Below, in pieces: positions 33,259 through 42,977 of a stretch of DNA of 64,000 nucleotides. Within the stretch, counting starts at the first letter, position 1. Each line of letters opens with the position of its first letter. Source of the stretch: Gonocerus acuteangulatus (taxonomy: Eukaryota; Arthropoda; Insecta; Hemiptera; Coreidae); NCBI GenBank assembly GCA_946811695.1, contig OX328123.1, forward strand, positions 11,530,698 to 11,594,697, given 5' to 3'. Under the pieces are notes generated by a model, which was not told where the DNA came from, searched no databases, and saw only the letters and a program-made list of their open reading frames with translations. The position numbers were made by a program, and so were the translations under genes.

Positions 33259-34050
33259 ATGAAAGGAAAGGTGCGCAAAGGACGAGGTCTCCTCGACAGT
33301 GTTATAAATAAGTTACCGTTTGAATTACATTTACCGGGGTATCAGTATTGTGGTCCAGGTACAAAAGTGGAAAAACGATTGACAAGAGGCGACGCTGGAA
33401 TTAATTCTTTGGATAAAGCTTGTAAAGAACACGACATTGCTTATAACAAGTATACAGACTTGGAAAATCGTCATAAGGCTGACAGCGTCCTTGCAGAAAA
33501 AGCTTAGCAAGTAGTAAAACATCCAGATTCAACGCTCGGGGAAAAAGCTTCAGCTTGGTTTGTTACAAACGCCATGAAAGCAAAAAGAAAATTTGGATCT
33601 AGTTTAAGGACTAGCAAAATGAAGAAAAAAGTGAATTTTAGAGATCTTGTAAGAGCGGCTAAAATTAAAAACGTGTCTTCTGTAATAAACGCGTCTCAAT
33701 TAGCATATAATAAGGCGAAACAGACATTGAGAGGTCGAGACAAGCCTTTACCCCCTCGTGTTCTTCCCATACCTAAGTCTGGAGGTTTTTTACCTTTTCT
33801 AATACCAGTAATGGCAGGATTATCCGCTATAGGATCACTGGCTGGAGGTGCGGCAAGCATAGCAAAAGCTGTCAACGACGCCAAAGAGGCAAAGCAAAAA
33901 TTGGAAGAGCAGAAAAGACATAATTTAGCGATTGAGGCTCAAAAGATTGGTAAAGGTCTTTTTTTAAAGCCATATAGACGGAATGGATTCGGACTATTTA
34001 TAGAGAGACCACAAAAGCGAACCTACAGACGCAGTAGTCGTCGTATTTGA
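33259..34050 (+). pseudogene. PLA2-domain core protein, right copy, one stop
   Basis: It is the same length as the left copy (792 bp including stop). A TGG-to-TAG change at 33505-33507 interrupts it after AEKA, beyond the PLA2 catalytic region. Two substitutions are visible elsewhere (proline for arginine at residue 172, and arginine for glycine near the end). The terminal TGA at 34048-34050 is again followed by CTA. Confidence 0.75.
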
Positions 34051-34428
34051 CTACCAAAAAGAGCACTGAGTGATGTCGAATTAAATTATTACGCTCGCAA
34101 AATATTTAACATTCCACATTTCAGAGGTGTATTTATGATAGATACTCTCCCAGAATATCCTAAATTAAGAGAATCTGCTATCGTCAATTTAGAGCCAAAC
34201 TCAAAGAAAGGTTCCCACTGGGTCTGCTTCGTAAAACGTGGTAAAATCGTTAAATATTTCGATTCGTTTGGTAATTTGAGACCGCCACCTCAACTGGTGA
34301 CTTATCTAAAAAAGAACAGTTCTATATTTTACAATCGTGAACGTTTTCAGGGGTGGAATACCCCCTATTGTGGTCATTTGAGTTTACAGTATTTAATAGA
34401 CAACTCCTATAGACGATTAGCTTATTAG
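34051..34428 (+). CDS. Adenain-like protease, right copy
   Basis: The frame is open from the base after the PLA2 UGA to TAG-type stop at 34428 and contains the same His (GSHW), Asp (YFDSFG), Gln and Cys (YCGH) as the left copy. The first ATG is 34135. A second cysteine after the catalytic one is serine here (HLS versus HLC), which is not the predicted nucleophile. It ends NSYRRLAY, six residues longer than the left copy. Likely made by readthrough, reinitiation or from a non-AUG codon such as CTG 34066. Confidence 0.75.
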   Translation, partial: LPKRALSDVELNYYARKIFNIPHFRGVFMIDTLPEYPKLRESAIVNLEPNSKKGSHWVCFVKRGKIVKYFDSFGNLRPPPQLVTYLKKNSSIFYNRERFQGWNTPYCGHLSLQYLIDNSYRRLAY

Positions 34429-34432
34429 CATC

Positions 34433-35140
34433 ATGAGCTTCGCTGTAACACTTACAGGCGCATCGAGCCTGCTAGAAGCGAATTTCATGCCTCCCTTAGA
34501 GCTAGACGATTCTTACAGCGTCGGACTACTCTCTTTGGACTCGTTTAACACTATTCCGAACGTAGAAAAAGGTAAAAATGATATGTTTTATTTCGATACA
34601 ATAGCCATTCAAATACCAGAAGGAGCCTACGACATTGAGGCTCTGGCTATGTTTCTCAGAGAGCAAATAGCTCATAAAGACCCCGGCGCTATGATGGTGT
34701 TGAGGGGAAATCCTAGCACGCTAAAATGTGAAATACGAAGTAATAAATCGATTTATTTCAATTTCGCCGAACGTCCGAATTCTATCGGTCCACTTTTGGG
34801 TTATACTTCGAAAAATCGTATTATTCCTCCAAGCGATCGCTATATCGCATCCGAGAATATCGTAGAAGTTCTTAGTGTAAATGTTATATCGGTACAGTGT
34901 AATATCGCTTCGGGGTCCTTTGTAAACGGCGAACCCGACCATAGCATCCATCAATTTTTCCCCGCAGTCGAACCGGGTTATAAGATAGTAGAAACGCCCA
35001 ATCCGGTCATTTACTTTCGTGCTAACGTACGGAGTATTGACAACATTACGGTTCGTCTAGTCGATCAAAACGGACAACTTATTAATTTCAGAGGGGAAAC
35101 CGTTACAGTCCGACTGCATATAAAGAAAAATGGGGATTGA
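34433..35140 (+). CDS. Penton-like minor capsid protein, right copy (intact)
   Basis: The 235-residue frame is the only intact penton copy. It begins MSFAVTLTGASSLLEANFMP, has a central IQIPEGAYDIEALAMFL and ends LINFRGETVTVRLHIKK. Beta-rich composition without signal peptide or membrane segment suits a single jelly-roll vertex protein. Assignment is by resemblance to the penton-like proteins I recall from arthropod Polinton-type elements and by position directly before the capsid gene. It starts two bases after the protease stop and overlaps the basic-protein gene by 11 bp. Confidence 0.55.
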   Translation: MSFAVTLTGASSLLEANFMPPLELDDSYSVGLLSLDSFNTIPNVEKGKNDMFYFDTIAIQIPEGAYDIEALAMFLREQIAHKDPGAMMVLRGNPSTLKCEIRSNKSIYFNFAERPNSIGPLLGYTSKNRIIPPSDRYIASENIVEVLSVNVISVQCNIASGSFVNGEPDHSIHQFFPAVEPGYKIVETPNPVIYFRANVRSIDNITVRLVDQNGQLINFRGETVTVRLHIKKNGD

Positions 35141-35339
35141 TTTTAGAGGAGGTGTGGAAGGAGAAGTTTGTCGACAGCAACAGCGTCGGACAGTAGAAAA
35201 TATAAGTAGGAAATATAAAACGTATAAAAGAAGCATCTTGATCCCTAGAAGAATTAGTAAATCAAAGACGTTTAAGCAGTTAACAGCTTCAAACGCAAAG
35301 TTTTTAAAACAGAGTGGTTTTAAACTAAAGTATGGATAA
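35130..35339 (+). CDS. Small basic protein, right copy
   Basis: The 69-residue frame is intact and overlaps both neighbours (11 bp with the penton gene, 8 bp with the capsid gene). It has one substitution relative to the left copy. Confidence 0.6.
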   Translation: MGIDFRGGVEGEVCRQQQRRTVENISRKYKTYKRSILIPRRISKSKTFKQLTASNAKFLKQSGFKLKYG

Positions 35340-36554
35340 CATATTAGCTACATCTTCGGACATTTCCTTCGACAATTCTCTCGCTCAGTTCCAGTTCCAT
35401 TCGCACCAGCCTTATGCGGGAAATACATTCAATAATTCCGATGAAATCCGTATTCCAATACAACAACAAGATATTTATACACTCCCATCACTTTCCTTTA
35501 TCTACCTCGAGGGAAAGCTAGTGAATAAAGACCAGACCAAACCGTTAACTGCAAAATTAACGAGCAATGCATTTTCTTTTTTGTTTGATGAACTCAGATA
35601 CGAACTGAATGGAATAGAAATAGATAGGGTTAGAAACCCCGGGATAACCTCTACACTGAAAGGTTTCTTGTCTTTTAGTCCGAGCAGAGTTAACGGGCTG
35701 GAAAATGCGGGATGGGTCATCCCAGGTGAGGGAAAATCTCTTGAAATCGATAAAAACGGAGTGTTTAGCGTGTGCTTACCGTTGAACATTTTATTAGGCT
35801 TTTGTGAAGATTATAGACAAATCATAGTTAACTTGAAGCAAGAACTAGTTTTGATAAGATCAAGCTCTGACTTTAATTCCGTAAAGGGGGAAGACTCTAA
35901 TGTAGAAATAAAATTAGACAAAATTGTTTGGAGAATGCCTCACGTTCGTGTTTCGGACGAGAACCGTTTGAGCCTGCTCAAAATGTTAGACATGAACCGA
36001 AAGGTAGCGATCCCGTTTCGAAGCTGGGACCTTTATGAATATCCCACATTACCGTCTAATGCACAACAAGAAACGTGGGCCGTTAAAACATCTATATCAA
36101 TTTAGAAAAGCCTCGATACGTAATTATAGCATTTCAAACAGATCGTAACAAAAACCCTTTAAAGGATAGTAGCCATTTTGATAGCTGCAACCTAAAAAAT
36201 GTAAAGCTTTACCTAAACAGCGAACAATACCCCTAAGACGATTTGAACTTGGACTTTGAACAGGGAAAAATTGCCCTGCTCTATGAAATGTATAATGAAT
36301 TTCAAACAAGTTATTTCGGTGACAGGCATTCTCAACCTCTCCTTTCGAGATCTAGTTTCGAGAAGATTGCTCCTATCGCAGTCATAGATTGTTCCAAGCA
36401 GTCTGAAGCAATTAAAAGTAGTACGATAGACATCCGTCTTCAAATAGATTCAGGCGCAAACTTTCCAGCAAATACCAAAGCGCATTGTCTCACCCTTCAC
36501 GATAGAATTGTCGAATATGAAATGGGAACCGGTTTAGTAAGAAAATTGTACTGA
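35332..36554 (+). pseudogene. Candidate major capsid protein, right copy
   Basis: The first 257 residues are identical to the left copy and end at the same frameshift (stop TAG 36103-36105). Downstream, in the shifted frame, a second lesion is private to this copy: TAA at 36234-36236 where the left copy has TAT. The 103-residue C-terminal part differs by one residue (H for Y). No intact capsid gene therefore exists in the element. Confidence 0.55.
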
Positions 36555-36566
36555 ATACATCCTAAC

Positions 36567-36575
36567 TATATATAA
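36567..36575 (+). promoter_or_regulatory. TATA box upstream of the BIR gene, right
   Basis: TATATATAA 61 bp before ATG 36636, mirrored at 25736-25744. Confidence 0.5.
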
Positions 36576-36635
36576 GACGTTGCATTTTACCTCTCAGAGC
36601 TCATTTCTGTACATACAGGAGACGTTGTATCAAGT

Positions 36636-37250
36636 ATGACCAGGTCAGCAGTAATAGATTTTCAAGGTTTCCGTTTAAATTCGAATGCTTTAATAGTTAA
36701 AGAATTGACAATAGTCGATACGAGTTATGGAACAGCGTGGCATTGGTTTTTCAAGCCTTCTCGAGACGTCGAAGACGCTGTCTCAAGTCTCAAGTCAGTC
36801 ACTGATTCGTATGACATTTTATGGGGTAAAGGATTGGAAAAATGTAAATTCCTGGAAGAGTTGCTCTCTGTGGCTGTGTATGATTTACACGATTTTGGCT
36901 GTCCTAATCTTAAAAATTTGGAAGACGACAAATTAATTTGTTATTTTCATTTAAACACAAGCTACGTATGCTCTTTTAATCAAGCCCATCGACTTGCCTC
37001 ATGGGTTAGAAAACATCCCGAAGCAGTGGACTTTGAGAGGGAAGAAGTGAGAAGACAGACGTATGGAGTCAACGCATCTCCCCACCATCTCTTAGCCTTT
37101 AACGGATTTATCAGAAATGTTGAAGATATAGTCAAATGCGTTTATTGCGATCTAATTTACAACACTACTAATAGCTCTATAGGACCGTTCGAGTATCACA
37201 GAGCAAACACTCCAAAGTGTGTTTGGTTTAAGGAACACATGCTTGTTTAA
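36636..37250 (+). CDS. Nuclease-like/BIR protein, right copy, in-frame deletion
   Basis: It encodes 204 residues. Compared with the left copy 31 residues of the nuclease-like part (from RQSKTNLW to LIAC) are replaced by two serines, a net in-frame loss of 87 bp next to a TCTCAAG direct repeat. The BIR-like cysteine/histidine set is intact, with isoleucine for lysine after VED. If expressed, this copy would keep the BIR domain but probably not the nuclease fold. Confidence 0.65.
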   Translation: MTRSAVIDFQGFRLNSNALIVKELTIVDTSYGTAWHWFFKPSRDVEDAVSSLKSVTDSYDILWGKGLEKCKFLEELLSVAVYDLHDFGCPNLKNLEDDKLICYFHLNTSYVCSFNQAHRLASWVRKHPEAVDFEREEVRRQTYGVNASPHHLLAFNGFIRNVEDIVKCVYCDLIYNTTNSSIGPFEYHRANTPKCVWFKEHMLV

Positions 37251-38200
37251 ATAGAATGAGCAATAACTCATTAGAAGGGAATGGAGACGTTGAATGCTGT
37301 CATGCGGAATCGAAACACGGACGAGCTAAGGATCTTTTACCAAGGAATCTACTCCTGTACGTCTTCAGCTAGATTATATCTGCAACAACTTACCTCTGGA
37401 ATGGCAGACCGACGAAGAATTTATTGAAAAAAGATTTCATTGTTATGATAATTAATGATTAAAATATAATTGTACCTTTTGTTCAATAAAACCTTCCTTG
37501 AAAATGCATTTTTTTTTCATTTATTTTACCTATTTTAACCTGGGATGAAGGAGGAAAAGAAACAAAATTAACTAAATGAAGCTATGTTTTATTTATTTAA
37601 TTTTATACATTGGAAAACAGATTGTTTAATACAATGTTTTTGTTTTATTTTACAAAGGTCTGTTTCACTCCAGTTTCGTGACGAAAATGTCGGCACCCAT
37701 CGTGGGAAACCGCCAGTCACAAGCAGGGAATAATAAACTAATATATGTTTTATAACAATTAAAAAATAAAGCTCTAGATGAGAGCCTAATCTCGTATTCG
37801 ACTCCGACAGAACAAGTGATTACACAACTCAACAGATTGTCTTTTTTCAAAATAATTTTAAAGAAAATATTTAATTAAAATACTCAAGCAATAAACATGG
37901 GAGAGGGAAGGACCTTGTCCTAAAAAAACAAAACAAATTAACTTTGACATCTGCTCTGGCACAACTAGTAACTAATTGCAAATACATCTAAAATAAATCT
38001 GTGTGGTGAGTAATGAACTCCAGCAGTTGGAAAAAAGAGTAAAACATGGGAGAGGGAGACGGCAAGGACCTTGACATTTCATGATTAAAAAAAAGAATAA
38101 GAGAGACACCTTTAATGCTTCAAGCTATGACCTTGACAAGGAATGCAGACGGGGGTGAATGACCTCTTACAGGCCGGGTACAGACATATTTTAGACTACT

Positions 38201-38206
38201 GTCGGA
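38201..38206 (+). repeat. Right 6-bp target duplication GTCGGA
   Basis: Exact repeat of 24188-24193, immediately after the GACTACT terminus. Confidence 0.9.
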
Positions 38207-39015
38207 CAAATTTAGGCAGATGAACCCGAAATGCAAAGAATCAAATTAAATATCAATGTTATTGTACTGCCCAGGAACGTGAAGATCGCAATGAACGTGA
38301 AAAAATTCGGTTAAGACAGACCCGCGAAGCGCGACATTCGACTAATAATGGTGCAAGTTTGAATCGAGCTGCTGTGAATTCATTACAGTGCCTGCAGCTG
38401 AGTTGCTATTGGACCTATGAACTCAGTTTGACTATAAACAAATTCCAGGGGCAGTCATTATGTGTTTGTGGTATTCATTTAGAAAACCCATGTTTCTCGC
38501 ATGGTCAATTGTATGTCGCCTTTTCCCGTGGTGGAAAAACCATCTGCTCTGTTTGTTTATGCGTCAGGTAATCAAAGAAAAATTATCGCGTACCATAATA
38601 AACTACAATACAAATGAAACTTAATTTAGAATAGGCAAGTAAAAGTAAAATGTAATATAAAAAGTAGATATAATAATAAGAAATAAGAAATCGTAATTTT
38701 CATTGTGATTTTTTATTGACTAATTTTTTTTTTTTTTTTTTTTTTTTTTTATGGCGCATCTACTTCTAGGGCATTAGCGCCGACATCCAGGGTACAGCGA
38801 GGAATTTTCCCAACGAGCCTTGAGATGAGAAAATTCCTGCCGGAGGTGGGGATCGAACCCACCATCTCCCGCTTATGAATCCAAGGCGCTAACCATTAGA
38901 CCACGGGAGACCCCTTTATTGACTATTAAAAGAATTTTAAGTATTTTAACAATTTCTATTTATTTTACATAATTTAATCGTTGACTTATCAACTTTCTTT
39001 TTTTATCTTACTAGT
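38207..39015 (+). pseudogene. Helitron Rep/helicase, deletion derivative, 3' part
   Basis: The arginine-rich N-terminal region (RERE and [10 protein letters not shown] words, with frame breaks) is joined directly to the C-terminal end of a PIF1-type helicase ([28 protein letters not shown], 38359-38571), without the Rep nuclease or the helicase core. The same junction occurs in the copy at 63640-64000, so this is a deletion derivative that spread. Its 3' untranslated part is interrupted by a SINE at 38723. The 3' end is truncated near 39015 at TCTTACTAG. Confidence 0.7.
38723..38914 (-). mobile_element. tRNA-derived SINE, copy 1
   Basis: The 192-bp insertion is flanked by the 11-bp duplication TTTATTGACTA (38712-38722 and 38915-38925). 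On the minus strand it has a tRNA-like head with A box TGGTCTAATGG and B box GGTTCGATCCC, a body of about 90 bp and an A-tail (T-run at 38724-38750). Confidence 0.85.
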
Positions 39016-39049
39016 AGACATTGTGTCCCGAATAACAGAATAAGAAATA

Positions 39050-39378
39050 AATAAAAGAAATTCAAACATGCAGTAAATATTTTAGTCTAGTACCATGATT
39101 CTATGTAACCATACCAAAAATTTGATGTAACAACTATTTTTCCGATTTTCTTGGAACCGGTTAATGCTATTGCTTTATCCGGTTCCAGTCATTTACTAGC
39201 TCAAGAAGCCTATAAAACGAATTTCGCTTCAAAAACCATGTTCTGTTCGTTAACAAACTTGATCTTTCAAATTAGACGAACGATTTTTATACCAAATTTC
39301 ATGAAAATCAGACCATTAAAGACAAGGAAACCGCGAACAGACACACACACACACACGCATATATATATATATATATAT
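39050..39378 (+). repeat. HB fragment
   Basis: Interior of HB from AACATGCAGTAAA to the (CA)n(TA)n tract, with AATTTCATGAAAATCAGACCA before the microsatellite. The 3' part is cut by the pogo-like insertion in the (TA)n. Confidence 0.6.
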
Positions 39379-40918
39379 AGGGGAAGGTGTTGTACCTTTG
39401 ACCACTTTGCACAATTGAATTTTTTTCAGCTTGAATATTAATGGTAAATTCATTTTTTTTATTTGGTTGTAATTAGTATTATATTGTTTATCATATATAA
39501 TTTTTTCAAGGTTCTAACCTTACATTTAATTTTTTTTTATTAATTCTTAAAAAAAAAAAAAAAAAAAAAATAATCGTACAGTGGTCAAAGGTACAACATG
39601 TAGTTGTACCTTTGACCATGGGGTGTTGTACCACTGACCACAGCAGTGCAGAAAAGAAATTGTATTGAGTAATATTATAAATAATTGTAAGTTTAATAAA
39701 TACAGGACATGGGTGTAAGCATAATAAAAAGCTATTATTGATATTATGTTATGCTTAATATGCTGAAAAATCCAGTCCAACCGATAAACGTTTTAACTGT
39801 CAAGCAGATCCACTAGCAATAGTAGGGTATGGAAGTTTAGCCACAATGTCTTCAACGTCAATATCATACAAATTTTCATCTTCTCTCGTAAACTTGTCAC
39901 TTAAAGTTCGTTTTTCAAATATTGTATCCTAAACATTGGACATTTAATACCACAGATCTCTGCGACTAAATATGTAATAATCTTTTTACTTTTATTTTTA
40001 ACTCCTTTTTTTCAAATTGTTGCTGGTTCATTGACTTAATTCAGGACATTCATTAGACAGATAAACGTCACTTTCTCCTGAAGAAATTTCGGTTGTTATT
40101 AGAATAATTTTCTTTTTATTTACCACTTTTTAACGAAGGGGTTCATTTGTGTATGGTTTCTTACGTTTAGAGTGTGGCTTTTGTTTTGTTTTTTCACTTT
40201 CAATAGTTACCTTTACAGGAATATCTGTCGGATTACGAGTTTTCCCTTTAGGCCGGCCCCTATTTGACATTTTCCTAGTCTGCACTTTTCGATGAGATCT
40301 TACAACTTCAAGTGGAACGATAAGGGGCGATAGGATTGAACTACTACACTGAGGATTGATAAAGCCAGCTTCAACTTATTTAATTTATTATTTTTTAAGT
40401 TCTTTGAAAAATTAAAGCAACCAATATTAATTTAAAAGATATTGTAGCAGAAGAACAAAAAAAAAATGAATTATGTAAAAATCACTCAGGTGTGTTGTAC
40501 CTTTGACCTGGTCAAAGATACAACACCTAGTCGTGGTCAGAGGTACAACACACTGGTAGCGCAAATTATAAAGCATGCTAATAATGTTAGGGTTAAGATA
40601 AATCAATTTCAGAAGCTACACCATGTTTCTTATTGTAATAGCTCCTTTGTCAAATGATTTCCATCTAAAAAGACGTAATACAAAAAAAATTATTAGGCAA
40701 ACCGTTATCAATAAATAACTTACATTTTTATAATAAAAATGGAAAAGTATTTTTTGCAAGAATATTCTTTGACTTGAACTATCCAAAGTAGGTTACACAA
40801 GCCCTTCAGTGAAGGAGCTAAACACTAATCACACCAAAATTTATAAAATGTTGCTACGTGCCGCGACAGCCCCGGTGGTCAAAGGTACAAGACGGTCAGA
40901 GGTACAACACCTTCCCCT
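39379..40918. mobile_element. Pogo-like DNA transposon relic
   Basis: Termini AGGGGAAGGTGTTGTACC and its complement bracket 1540 bp. The word GGTACAACA/TGTTGTACC with TTTGACC recurs at 39395, 39583-39640, 40493-40550 and 40877-40915 in both orientations. It sits inside a (TA)n tract, so a TA target duplication is likely but cannot be located exactly. A decayed minus-strand coding stretch lies within it. Confidence 0.65.
39810..40290 (-). pseudogene. Transposase C-terminus with AT-hook, decayed
   Basis: In mixed frames on the minus strand: KMSNRGRPKGKTRNP (AT-hook GRPKGK), then KKIITYLVAEICGIK and NLYDIDVEDIVAKLPYP. This order resembles the C-terminal tail of CENP-B/pogo-type transposase relatives. 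Several stops and frameshifts; catalytic domain absent. Confidence 0.4.
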
Positions 40919-40936
40919 ATATATATATATATACAT

Positions 40937-41400
40937 ATACTAGCTGTTACCCGGCGTGCCATGCTACACCTACTTTCTTTATATAGAACAGCCAAAATAA
41001 ATTAGGAACAAAATAAGTATTATTAAAATATAATAACACGGATCTGTAACTGTTTTGAGCCCGTGATCTCTCAACTGTGATTCCTAGACGACTTTGACCT
41101 ACCCTATCACACCCACGTATCAAGACATACATGTATGCCAACTTTGGTAAAAATCGATCTAACGGTGTGGATTTGTATAAGGCACAAACGTACAGACAGA
41201 CAGCTGGAATTTTATTTGACCTAGTCTAGGAGATTTCTCGAATCAAGACCTATCATTATTCTAAGTTTGATCAAAAAACGGTATGGATTTGTATAAGTTA
41301 CAAACAAACAAACAAAATGACAGACAGACAGAGATATATGGGGGCGAGGTTAGTTCAGTGGTAGAGTACTGGACTAATAAGCTGGAGGCCTGAGTTCAAA

Positions 41401-41402
<2 letters not shown>
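40937..41402 (-). mobile_element. Helitron-like 3' end with satellite monomers
   Basis: TACTAGCTGTTACCCGGCG at 40937 resembles, on the minus strand, the 3' CTAG end and hairpin of the Helitron at 63317. It is followed by two monomers related to the 249-bp satellite (41095-41340, with CAACTTTGGTAAAAATCG and CAGACAGACAGCTGG). A tRNA-like stretch (41341-41402, TTAGTTCAGTGGTAGAG and GAGTTCAAATC) may be the head of a truncated SINE. Confidence 0.5.
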
Positions 41403-41462
<60 letters not shown>

Positions 41463-41592
41463 AATTTGAACCACCGTTATTTTCGGTCTCTAGGGGTTCT
41501 GAAATGCAAAATTTTGTATTCGGCACTTCCGGATTGCGTCGTGAGGTCAACCTTATAAGCGGATTTTTTCCCTATGGAGGGAGGGAGGACCC
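41403..41592 (+). repeat. HB 3' part
   Basis: (TA)n(CA)n then the HB tail (TTTGAACCACCGTTATTTTC, CACTTCCGGATTG, GAGGGAGGA), lacking the last bases. Confidence 0.6.
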
Positions 41593-41879
41593 CCCACCGT
41601 CCAGGTCATTCTGGAAGAAACATTCTCATATCATATAGTTTATATTAGCATAAATATGCTTTAACCGATGACTAAACTAAAAAAAAATTACACAAACGTG
41701 TCCGCTGGTGTTCGCGCATGCGCAGTAGCCATGTAAGAAAAATAAGACTGTAATTTATACTGTAGTATCAACTGAAGCTACAGCATATTTATTTTCCTGA
41801 ATTTGAGCAGAAGCTCTAAACGATTTTTCTTTATTTTATGTGATTTATTTATTAGTTATTTCCGACGATTCGTAGCTAT

Positions 41880-41915
41880 TTAGGCGGTACGAAGTTCGCG
41901 GATTCAGCTAGTTAA
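41880..41915 (+). mobile_element. Helitron-like 3' terminus
   Basis: GGCGGTACGAAGTTCGCGG then TCAGCTAG followed by T: a hairpin-forming block and CTAG end, as in the copy at 63317 but in opposite orientation. The body upstream (41600-41880) has no recognised coding sequence. Confidence 0.5.
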
Positions 41916-41939
41916 ATAAATAAATAAACAAACAAGAGA

Positions 41940-42263
41940 GGGAGCCGGCCCGGGCCTGGCCCGGACGGGAAAGAATGTCTACCTCCCTTTCTCACCGGGG
42001 CCCGGACGGGACACGGGCTCGGCACGGCCCCGGCCCGGACCCGGCACGGTCTAGCGTGAACTAGTCCATTAAAAACAGTGGTGTGATTGTTTCACCGTGA
42101 CCCGTACGTGCCCCGTCTGGGGCCCGGCCCGGACCCGGCACGGTCTAGCGTGAATAGGTTATAGCATGCATGCTGCCTTGGCAACCGGGTCCCGTCCGTG
42201 CCCCGCCCGTGCCCCGTCCGGGGCCCGTCCCGTACGCGGCACGGTCTAGCGTGAATAGGCCTT
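41940..42263. mobile_element. CCGGGCCC word element
   Basis: Very GC-rich, built from CCCGGACGGG/CCCGTCCGGG words. The end CACGGTCTAGCGTGAA (TAGGCC) occurs three times in the same orientation (42055, 42150, 42255), so it looks like a tandem of partial copies. TAA follows the final terminus. Confidence 0.55.
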
Positions 42264-42324
42264 AATTTATGTTTTTATTTATTTTATTTGTCTATATAGG
42301 TTATTTACAGCAAATTATTCAGTA

Positions 42325-42388
42325 ACGCAGTCTACACTGCCCAAATTCTGAGGAAAGTGCTTAGTTATGCAGCTCCTGCGTGACGGAC
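42325..42388 (-). repeat. HA head fragment
   Basis: The first 64 bp of HA on the minus strand, from GTCCGTCACGCAGG to GCAGTCTAC-complement. The rest is absent. Confidence 0.6.
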
Positions 42389-42534
42389 GTTTTTAAATTT
42401 AGATGAATCGTTTAAATTTAGTTTTTCGTTATAAACCTTGTTGTAATCTTATAAATATACCTAATCCTGCAAGTAATTGATGAATCAACTCAATAACATT
42501 AAATTCTTCATTGGACAGGTATGTAAGGAATAGG

Positions 42535-42625
42535 GGAAGATACTATCGATAGTATCGATATAGTTTAACCTATAGTATCGGCCTATCGATAGTGCTGAAC
42601 TATCGACTATCGTCCATCCCTTATG
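42535..42625. repeat. TATCGATA-rich palindromic segment
   Basis: ACTATCGATAG words in both orientations as at 9788-9897. Confidence 0.5.
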
Positions 42626-42817
42626 CCTAGGCACTACTTTTGTTTCACCACTATGAGGGGCTTGAGCATTTCACACCTACTGCTAGGTGTATCAGTGTTT
42701 AGTAAAATGTGTGTGTTTTATGTGCGGTCTACTGTTACCCCGAAAAGAGAGTCGTAAAGACCCACAATTCCGCATATCATTTTTTCCCTGCCTTTCTATT
42801 ATTATTAAATTAATTTT

Positions 42818-42907
42818 AGCGCGGTTCCTCCCTCCCTCCATAGGGAGGAAACCCGCTTATGAGTTTGACCTCATGACGCAATCCGGAAGTTCCGACTAGA
42901 AAATTTC

Positions 42908-42974
<67 letters not shown>
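42818..42974 (-). repeat. HB 3' end with (TA)n
   Basis: TTAGCGCGGTTCC at 42818 starts an HB tail on the minus strand, running to (TA)n at 42912-42974, where it meets a Penelope-type motif. Confidence 0.6.

Positions 42975-42977
<3 letters not shown>

Larger units (their letters stand above)
24194..38200. mobile_element. Palindromic Polinton/adintovirus-like element
   Basis: The 14,007-bp element starts AGTAGTCTAAAATATGTC and ends with its reverse complement, flanked by GTCGGA. Apart from the centre (29960-32128) it is two mirrored arms carrying virus-type genes: nuclease-like/BIR, candidate capsid, basic peptide, penton-like, adenain-like protease, PLA2/core, packaging ATPase and a DUF8207-like protein. 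Inside each arm a block of six genes points to the terminus and the ATPase pair points to the centre, diverging at a (TA)n tract. Polymerase B and retroviral-type integrase genes, needed by complete Polintons, are absent, so replication and insertion must have been supplied in trans. Arms are about 99 percent identical in the genes compared by eye, but with independent lesions. Confidence 0.9.
32129..38200. repeat. Right arm of the giant inverted repeat
   Basis: Mirror of 24194-29959. It preserves the full penton-like gene and the full subterminal region, but has lost 87 bp in the BIR gene and carries its own stops. The terminal 950 bp after the BIR gene have no gene. Confidence 0.9.

Noticed and set aside
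24194..38200. The palindrome as an assembly or library artefact
   Set aside because: The arms differ by several indels (211, about 170, 87 and 1 bp) and private stops, and both outer junctions carry the same 6-bp duplication with the Helitron continuing on both sides. An artefact would give near-identical arms and no such duplication.
38840..38914. A functional tRNA gene
   Set aside because: A and B boxes are present, but the acceptor stem does not pair well and the segment continues into a SINE body with A-tail and target duplication.
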